Source: Anaerolineae bacterium (GTDB lineage: Bacteria > Chloroflexota > Anaerolineae > B4-G1 > SLSP01). Taken from it: a stretch of 7,259 nt of DNA. The first letter of the stretch is position 1, and every line of letters begins with the position of its first letter. Where the stretch lies: the NCBI GenBank assembly GCA_018055515.1, contig JAGPHL010000134.1, positions 1 to 7,259 on the forward strand. The letters run 5' to 3'. The notes beneath the pieces are model-generated. The model did not search any database. It saw only the letters and a program-made list of their open reading frames with translations, and was not told the origin of the DNA. A program made the position numbers and the translations under genes. Shown piece by piece: positions 1-4,761 of this stretch.

Positions 1-2
1 CG

Positions 3-3000
3 CAGCGGATCACCTTCACCCCCACTTTCGATGGCGTCTACACGATCCGCATTCGGCGCAGCGAGCCGGGCTCCCCAAGCCACATGCTGGAGGTCTTCGC
101 CATCGGCGAGGATGCCGCCCTCACCGCGCACGTCACGCCCGCCGGCAGTCTGGGGCTTCCCGGCGACGCGCGCAGCGTCCTCACGGTCGGCGCGGTCAAC
201 GTGAGCACCGGCCGGCTGGTGCCCTACAGCTCCCGCGGCCCGACCGCCGACGGACGCATCAAACCCGATCTGAGCAGCTACAGCTTCGTGTCGGTCGCCA
301 CGCCGGACTACGGCCCGTATGGCTTCAGCGGGACTTCTGCAGCGGCGCCGCACGTCGCCGGCATGGCGGCGGTGCTGCTCAGCGCGCCGGGGCAGGCAAA
401 TCTATCGGTCGCTGAGTTGGAAGCTCGCCTGCGCGCCGCCGCCCGCGATCAGGGAACGCCGGGCATGGATCCTCTGTGGGGCGCGGGGATTGCACAGCTG
501 CCGCCGCTGGGGCTCTCACTGCAGCTGGCCGACGAGGCGGCGGCTTCCTCCCTGCGTCCTGGCGACCCGCGACGGCGCTTCATCAAAGTGTTCGTGGAAC
601 GCTCGGACGGCAGCCCCCTGCCGGGACTTCTCCCCGCGCAGTTCGAGGTCGAGATCGGCGGGCGAGCCGCGCCCGTCCTCACCGCGCGGAACCTGGGACG
701 CACGTATGTGCTCGAAGTCGCCCTGCCGTCCGGACTCCCCGCCGGCTCCCATGCGGTCGTCGTCAGCGCGTTGGGGCAAAGCGCTCGCGCCGAAGCCGCC
801 ATCACCGTCCCCGCGGAAAGGCCGGCCCTCCCGACGGCCCCCACCCTCGACGTGAGCCTTTCCAACGCCACGCCGCGCCTCGGCGAGCCCGTGCTCTTCC
901 TGGCGAGCGTCGCGGGACGCCTGCCAGACGACGCGCAAGTCCGCGTTGTCGCCCTGATCGAGCATCCCGACGGCTCGACGGACGGGCTCACCTTCCACGA
1001 CGACGGCCTGCACGGCGACGGCCTGGCCGATGATGGGGTCTACGGCGGCTGGTACGCGCGCGTCACCGCGCCGGGGCGGTATCCCGTGCGGATCATGGCG
1101 CTGACCGATGCACTCGCGCCGCCGCCACGCGAGAGTCAGGTGGAACTGGCCCTCAAGGCCGACGCCGCCCTCACTGACGCCGATGGCGACGGGCTGCCCG
1201 ACGTGTGGGAGCAGACTTTTGGGACGCGCAGTCGCATCAACGACGCCGGGCGCGATCCCGACAACGACGGACTGACCAACCTCGAGGAATTCCTCCACGG
1301 CGCCGATCCCCTGGATTGGGACAGCGACGGCGACGGCCTGACCGATGGCGACGAGGTCGGCGGCTATTTCCAGACTTCGCCCTGCAACAGCGACACCGAC
1401 CTGGGCGGCGCGGACGACGGCGACGAACTGCAGCGGGGCACCCATCCTCTCGACCCCGCCGACGACGGACGTGAGTCGCCGCCCATCTTCCTGCCGCTGC
1501 AGCTGCGGCCCTTTAACTCGCGTCCCCGCCCGCTCAATCACGCGCGGGACGGGGAAACGCTGTGGCTCGCTACCGATGGCGGCGTAGTGCGGTGGGACAT
1601 CGCCGCGCGCACCTACGTGAGGTTGACCTCCGCGCAAGGGCTGATCCACGACACCGTGTACGCCATTCAGCCCGACGCCACCGGGGCCGTCTGGATAGGC
1701 ACGCAGGGCGGCGTGAGCCGCTATGACGGCGCGAGCTGGCGGAATTTTGGGACGGCCCAGGGACTGCCACATCCCATCGTCCGCGCGCTGACGCTGACCC
1801 CCGATGGCACGCTGTGGGCCGCGACCGCGCTCGGCGCCGCGCGCTTTGAGGGAGCGCGCTGGCAGGCCGCCGGCGGCGCGCCCGTGACCGATCTGTACGC
1901 CATCGCCGCCGACGGTAAAGGGCGCATTTGGGTGGGAGGGGCAAACGGCGCCGCCGTCCTCGAGGGGGGCAGATGGCGCGCCCTTCCGGCGCTCGCCGAC
2001 ACCTGGGTCACCGCCATCGTCGCCGACGCCGCCGGGCGGCTCTGGTTCGGCACGTGGGGCGCGGGCGTCGCCATGCTGCAGGACCCCGCGTCCAGCGAGG
2101 CGACCTGGATCACCCACACGGAGGGGCTGAGCGACGATTTCGTGCTGACGCTCATGCAGACAGCCGATGGCATGCTGTGGGCGCGCACCCGCGACGGGAT
2201 CAGCAGCTTCGACAGCGACGGGTGGACCACGTATGTCAGCGATGTGACCATCCTGCGGCAGGTCCGGTATCCGGCGACCATCACCGAGGCCGTTCACCGG
2301 TGGTTCGGCGCCCGTCCTCTCGCGGAGCTGCCGCCGGAATTGTTCCTCATCATGACGGCCGAACAGCGCCCCTGGTTTGGCAACACCCGCTCGCTGCAAA
2401 ACACCAGCGGGACGTGGCAGCAGTATCAGACAATAGAAGGCCTCGCGACGCCCGCGTTGACACTCGATGCGGAGGGCCGCCTGTGGGTCGCCGCCGCAAG
2501 CAGCCTCAGCGTCCTCGAGGGGCAGCGCTGGGCCATGGTCACGCCCTTCGAGGGCCTGCCTGAGCGAGACATCATGGCGCTCGCAGCCGACGTCCATGGC
2601 GCGGTCTGGGCAGGCTCGGATGGCGGCGGCGCGCTGAAGGTGACGTCCCAGGGCTGGACACGCTATGAGGTGCAGGATGGGCTGGTGAGCTCCTTCATCT
2701 ATGCGGTCACGGTCGCCCCCGATGGCAGTGTCTGGTTCGGTTCGGGGGGCGGGCGGATCGGCGTCAGCCGTCTGCGGCCCGACCGGGAAACGTGGGCGAC
2801 CTTCAGCCGCAGCGATGTGCTCGGCGGTCACAGCGTCCGCGCGCTCGTCGCCGACACACAAGGCGCCGTCTGGGTCGGCTCCGAGGGAGGGGTGGCGCGC
2901 TTCGCCAACGGCGTGTGGGATCCGCCCATCGCTACCGCCGCGCCGGTCACCGCTGTGGAGGTAGATCCGACGGGGAAATTGTGGATTGGGACCGCGGCAG

Positions 3001-3284
3001 GGCTGGCTTATCTGGAAGGGGACGATTGGACGACCGTCGAGATACCCGCCGCGCGGGGGACGCTGGCGGTGCGGGACCTCCTCAGCGCGCCGGATGGCCG
3101 GCTGTGGTGCGCTACGGACGACGGCGTCCGGGCCTTCGATCCCCAAACCGGCGGCTGGTCGAGCCTCACCGCGGCGGAGGGATTGCTCTCCAACGACGTG
3201 CTCGGCATCGCCCGCAGCGCCGACGGGCAGTTCTGGTTTGCGACCGCGGCAGGGCTTTCTGCCTGGACGGCCCCGGCGCAGTGA
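3..3284 (+). CDS. Subtilisin-family (S8) serine protease with calcium-binding repeats and a 14-blade propeller, 5'-partial
   Basis: The reading frame is open to the left edge, so the ATG at 84 is internal and the true start is upstream. Residues are counted from that ATG. Residues 30-140 are the C-terminal part of a peptidase S8 domain: YSSRGP at 48-53, then GTSAAAPHVAG, whose Ser85 (codon 336-338) is the family nucleophile. The catalytic Asp, His and oxyanion Asn must lie upstream. Residues 165-243 and 255-358 look like beta-sandwich domains; the second has a DDGxHGDGxADDGVY motif. Residues 365-462 hold Asp-rich calcium-binding loops. Residues 484-1062 hold fourteen Reg_prop-like blades. The protein ends right after the last blade, with no membrane anchor or sorting signal. 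By family it would be an exported or surface protease; the propeller probably binds a ligand or substrate (inference). No kinase or Y_Y_Y domain is present, unlike propeller-bearing hybrid sensors. A separate promoter seems to follow, so it is probably not in the sigma operon. Confidence 0.93.
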   Translation, partial: QRITFTPTFDGVYTIRIRRSEPGSPSHMLEVFAIGEDAALTAHVTPAGSLGLPGDARSVLTVGAVNVSTGRLVPYSSRGPTADGRIKPDLSSYSFVSVATPDYGPYGFSGTSAAAPHVAGMAAVLLSAPGQANLSVAELEARLRAAARDQGTPGMDPLWGAGIAQLPPLGLSLQLADEAAASSLRPGDPRRRFIKVFVERSDGSPLPGLLPAQFEVEIGGRAAPVLTARNLGRTYVLEVALPSGLPAGSHAVVVSALGQSARAEAAITVPAERPALPTAPTLDVSLSNATPRLGEPVLFLASVAGRLPDDAQVRVVALIEHPDGSTDGLTFHDDGLHGDGLADDGVYGGWYARVTAPGRYPVRIMALTDALAPPPRESQVELALKADAALTDADGDGLPDVWEQTFGTRSRINDAGRDPDNDGLTNLEEFLHGADPLDWDSDGDGLTDGDEVGGYFQTSPCNSDTDLGGADDGDELQRGTHPLDPADDGRESPPIFLPLQLRPFNSRPRPLNHARDGETLWLATDGGVVRWDIAARTYVRLTSAQGLIHDTVYAIQPDATGAVWIGTQGGVSRYDGASWRNFGTAQGLPHPIVRALTLTPDGTLWAATALGAARFEGARWQAAGGAPVTDLYAIAADGKGRIWVGGANGAAVLEGGRWRALPALADTWVTAIVADAAGRLWFGTWGAGVAMLQDPASSEATWITHTEGLSDDFVLTLMQTADGMLWARTRDGISSFDSDGWTTYVSDVTILRQVRYPATITEAVHRWFGARPLAELPPELFLIMTAEQRPWFGNTRSLQNTSGTWQQYQTIEGLATPALTLDAEGRLWVAAASSLSVLEGQRWAMVTPFEGLPERDIMALAADVHGAVWAGSDGGGALKVTSQGWTRYEVQDGLVSSFIYAVTVAPDGSVWFGSGGGRIGVSRLRPDRETWATFSRSDVLGGHSVRALVADTQGAVWVGSEGGVARFANGVWDPPIATAAPVTAVEVDPTGKLWIGTAAGLAYLEGDDWTTVEIPAARGTLAVRDLLSAPDGRLWCATDDGVRAFDPQTGGWSSLTAAEGLLSNDVLGIARSADGQFWFATAAGLSAWTAPAQ
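1176..1469 (+). repeat. Asp-rich calcium-binding repeats (thrombospondin type 3 / EF-hand-like)
   Basis: Inside the protease gene, residues 365-462 (counted from the ATG at 84) contain successive loops of the DxDxDGxxD type: DADGDGLPD at 365, DPDNDGLTN at 391, DSDGDGLTDGDE at 413 and a degenerate DTDLGGADDGDE at 437. Loops like these bind Ca2+ in thrombospondin type 3 and dockerin-like repeats and usually stiffen linkers in secreted proteins. Here they sit between the beta-sandwich domains and the propeller, so a calcium-rigidified spacer is the likely role. This supports an extracellular location for the protein. Confidence 0.8.
1533..3272 (+). repeat. Fourteen two-component-regulator-propeller (Reg_prop-like) blades
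   Basis: The repeat consensus is [LV]W[IVFA]G[TS]xxGvxr[FY], followed by xxxxW and a GLxxxxVxal turn. The aligned Trp residues are at 494, 537, 578, 616, 654, 699, 764, 801, 842, 884, 930, 967, 1008 and 1051 (from the ATG at 84). Most spacings are 37-46 residues; the sixth interval is 65. Fourteen blades fit two consecutive seven-bladed propellers, the same count found in the periplasmic sensors of hybrid two-component systems. Here the array ends a protease and is not attached to a kinase. Blade number is read by eye; blades 7 (WFGNTRS) and 8 (WVAAASS) are the most divergent. Confidence 0.85.
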
Positions 3285-3311
3285 TCAAAAAGCCCTTCGG
3301 GCGCGTATAAT
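3282..3311 (+). promoter_or_regulatory. Likely housekeeping promoter for the sigma-factor operon
   Basis: A perfect TATAAT -10 box lies at 3306-3311, striking in such GC-rich DNA. The best -35 match at a workable distance is TGATCA at 3282-3287, with an 18-base spacer; it is weak, with 3 of 6 matches to TTGACA. Transcription would start near 3318 and give a 5' leader of about 34 bases before the sigma ATG. The box follows the end of the protease gene, so the sigma operon can be expressed independently. No GAAC/CGTC-type ECF promoter is seen here, so autoregulation is not evident. Confidence 0.55.
3287..3302. terminator. Small hairpin with A-tract after the protease gene; weak terminator candidate
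   Basis: Five A residues (3287-3291) precede GCCC-TTC-GGGC (3292-3302), a 4-bp stem just after the protease stop codon. Read on the minus strand this is a short GC stem followed by TTTTT, the layout of an intrinsic terminator, but no minus-strand gene is seen to need it. On the plus strand there is no T-run behind the stem, so termination of the protease transcript here is doubtful. It may be a decayed bidirectional terminator. Confidence 0.25.
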
Positions 3312-3351
3312 AACATCAAGAAGACAACATGGCACGGCAGGCAACACGACG

Positions 3352-3906
3352 ATGAGCGACACGGTAGCGCTGATACAGGACTGGCAGGCCGGGAACGAGG
3401 GAGCGGCGGAAGCGCTCTACAACGCCCATCGCAGCGACGTCTACCGCCTGGCGTATGCCCTGCTCGGCAATGCTGAGGACGCCGAAGAGGTCGCCCAGGA
3501 CGCCCTGACCTACGCGCTGGTGAACATCCGGCATTACGCGCCGGAGCGCGCGAGTTTTGCCACGTGGCTGCACACCATCACGGTGAGCCGCTGCCGCGAC
3601 CGTCAACGCCGCAAGCGCCTGGTCAGTTTTTCGCTCACCGAATGGCTGGGCCTGGGGCGCGATCTTTCCGACCCGGCGCCGGGACCAGAGGCGTCCGCCA
3701 TCGAGGCCGAACGTCGGGAAGCGCTGTTGCAGGCGATGCAGGAGCTCCATCCGGCCGTGCGGGAGGCGCTCGTGCTCCGCTACTGGGCGGGACACACCTT
3801 CCGGGAGATTGCCGAGATCATGGACTGTCCGCTGCCGACAGCGCAATCGCGGGTACGACTGGGCTATCAGCAGCTGCGGGCCGCGTTGAGGGAGGAGAAG
3901 GCGTGA
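3352..3906 (+). CDS. RNA polymerase ECF-type sigma factor (sigma-70 family)
   Basis: This 184-residue protein is the usual length for an extracytoplasmic-function sigma factor. It directs RNA polymerase to a small set of promoters in response to a signal relayed by an anti-sigma factor. Region 2 spans about residues 23-90, with the core-binding helix around DVYRLAYALLGNAEDAEE and the -10-recognition segment around FATWLHTITVSRCRDRQRR. A linker of about 30 residues follows. Region 4 spans about 122-177, with a helix-turn-helix at 149-171 (TFREIAEI then TAQSRVR) for the -35 element. No extra C-terminal domain is present. The ATG at 3352 is chosen because region 2 needs little upstream and the frame further up only runs back into the protease gene. 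Its Shine-Dalgarno is weak (GGCAGG, 3336-3341). A zinc-finger anti-sigma gene follows after 51 bases, the classical pairing. The ECF subgroup cannot be assigned by eye. Confidence 0.95.
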   Translation: MSDTVALIQDWQAGNEGAAEALYNAHRSDVYRLAYALLGNAEDAEEVAQDALTYALVNIRHYAPERASFATWLHTITVSRCRDRQRRKRLVSFSLTEWLGLGRDLSDPAPGPEASAIEAERREALLQAMQELHPAVREALVLRYWAGHTFREIAEIMDCPLPTAQSRVRLGYQQLRAALREEKA

Positions 3907-3907
3907 A

Positions 3908-3947
3908 CACGTGTCCACGTTCACACGTGTCCACGTGACCACGGAAG
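3908..3947 (+). repeat. 8-bp periodic CACG array between the sigma and anti-sigma genes
   Basis: Five consecutive 8-base units each begin with CACG: CACGTGTC (3908), CACGTTCA (3916), CACGTGTC (3924), CACGTGAC (3932) and CACGGAAG (3940). As a result a 14-base direct repeat starts at 3907 and again at 3923. Each copy contains the palindrome ACACGTGT, and the two palindromes can pair as an 8-bp stem with an 8-base loop (3907-3930). The array fills nearly the whole gap and merges into the anti-sigma Shine-Dalgarno. It could be an RNA hairpin that sets the sigma to anti-sigma ratio, a protein-binding array, or a product of slippage. Confidence 0.8.
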
Positions 3948-3955
3948 GAGGAAGG
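3945..3955 (+). promoter_or_regulatory. Strong Shine-Dalgarno of the anti-sigma gene
   Basis: An AGGAGG core at 3946-3951, inside a purine run (3945-3955), lies 6 bases before the ATG at 3958. It fixes that start. It is much stronger than the site before the sigma gene, so the anti-sigma is probably translated at least as well as its partner. Confidence 0.85.
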
Positions 3956-3957
3956 CT

Positions 3958-4740
3958 ATGAAACACCATCTGTCAGAAGAGGAGCTGACCGGCTACGCGC
4001 TGAATCTGCTGACCGACGCCGACCGCGAGGCGTTGGATCAGCATTTGCGGGACTGCCCCGCCTGTCAGGCAGCGCTGGAGGGACATGCCCGTCAACAAGC
4101 GCGGATGCAGGCGCAGCTGCAGGCTGAGCTGGCAGCGCACAGCCCCTCGCCGCGGATGACGTTTGCCGCGATCGCGCCCGCTGTGCGGCGCTCCCGGCGC
4201 GTCAGCCGGCGCGCCGGCGTGCTGGAGTTCTTCCGCAGCTACGGCTCGGTGATCGCCGCAGCGGTGGGAGTGATTCTCGCCGCGGCGGCGGTGCTCCGCA
4301 ACGTCACCTGGCCACTGCTGGGATTGCAGCAGAATGCCTCTCTCTCACTGCCGTTTGCAGCGGGGATCATGCTCGGCGTGCCGGCGTTCAGCCATTACGG
4401 ACAAAATCGCCTGCAGCGCCCGCCCCTCCCCTGGATGTGGGTCGCCGCGATGGCGCTGTGGCTGGGCACGGCGCTCCTGGGCCTCTACGAGATTGCCCTG
4501 CTGCGCGACGTGTTGCTGCGCGCGTACCTGCGCTTCGGTCCGCCCTCCTCACAACTGCTGGCACAGGCGGAGGCGCTGGGCAGCTGGGGAGTGTTCTTCA
4601 TGGGGGGCGTGTGGGTGGCCCTGGTCATCGGCGGCGGGGAGTATCACTACCATCACGTCGGGCAACGCGCTTCCTGGCGACTCTTCGCCTGGACGGTGCT
4701 CGCCCAACTGGTGTTGCTGACGCTGCCGTTACTGGCGTGA
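3958..4740 (+). CDS. Zinc-finger anti-sigma factor with a five-helix membrane domain
   Basis: This 260-residue protein starts with a ZAS-type anti-sigma domain (about 1-60): early HH, then His29-x3-Cys33-x2-Cys36, the zinc-binding HxxxCxxC that clamps ECF sigma factors. A basic stretch (74-86) leads to predicted membrane helices near 95-113, 130-146, 160-180, 209-226 and 241-259. Most ZAS anti-sigmas have a single helix and an extracytoplasmic sensor; here the rest is nearly all membrane. Positive loops (147-155 and 232-241) put the N-terminal zinc finger in the cytoplasm, as expected. The last 100 residues (about 160-260) are homologous to the small protein at 6905-7255, including LYxIxxLxDVLxRxY-like and GGxEYHxxH...RxSWRLFAxT segments. 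The module may be the sensor part (inference); the signal is unknown. It follows the sigma gene and precedes the glycosyltransferase by 21 bases, so all three are probably co-transcribed. Confidence 0.88.
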   Translation: MKHHLSEEELTGYALNLLTDADREALDQHLRDCPACQAALEGHARQQARMQAQLQAELAAHSPSPRMTFAAIAPAVRRSRRVSRRAGVLEFFRSYGSVIAAAVGVILAAAAVLRNVTWPLLGLQQNASLSLPFAAGIMLGVPAFSHYGQNRLQRPPLPWMWVAAMALWLGTALLGLYEIALLRDVLLRAYLRFGPPSSQLLAQAEALGSWGVFFMGGVWVALVIGGGEYHYHHVGQRASWRLFAWTVLAQLVLLTLPLLA

Positions 4741-4747
4741 CAAAAAC

Positions 4748-4754
4748 AGAAGGA
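4748..4754 (+). promoter_or_regulatory. Shine-Dalgarno of the glycosyltransferase-M23-like gene
   Basis: AGAAGGA at 4748-4754 lies 7 bases before the ATG at 4762, in the 21-base gap after the anti-sigma stop. It supports this start and operon-type expression without a promoter of its own. Confidence 0.7.
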
Positions 4755-4761
4755 CGCGCTT

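Noticed and set aside
516..3146. Very long open frame (876 codons) on the minus strand, opposite the protease gene
   Set aside because: It is the antisense shadow of a GC-rich gene with strong codon bias. Its translation is Arg/Gly/Pro-rich with no recognisable motif, while the plus strand has clear subtilase and propeller motifs throughout.
2991..3258. Near-identical 15-base DNA stretch (GACCGCGGCAGGGCT) around 2990 and 3242
   Set aside because: It is explained by the repeated TAAGL / ATAAGL segment of two propeller blades, not by a mobile or regulatory repeat.
2986..3351. Upstream extension of the sigma-factor reading frame into the protease gene
   Set aside because: The region is coded in another frame by the last propeller blades, and the extension has no sigma features. 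The start at 3352 gives the normal family length and lies after the TATAAT box.
3316..3969. Minus-strand open frame of 217 codons opposite the sigma factor
   Set aside because: It is the antisense of a clear ECF sigma gene, with no motif, no good ribosome site and no conserved domain pattern.
4205..4218. Perfect 14-bp palindrome GCCGGCGCGCCGGC
   Set aside because: It lies inside the anti-sigma coding region and encodes ordinary Arg/Ala residues between the zinc finger and first helix. In DNA this GC-rich such palindromes are expected by chance.
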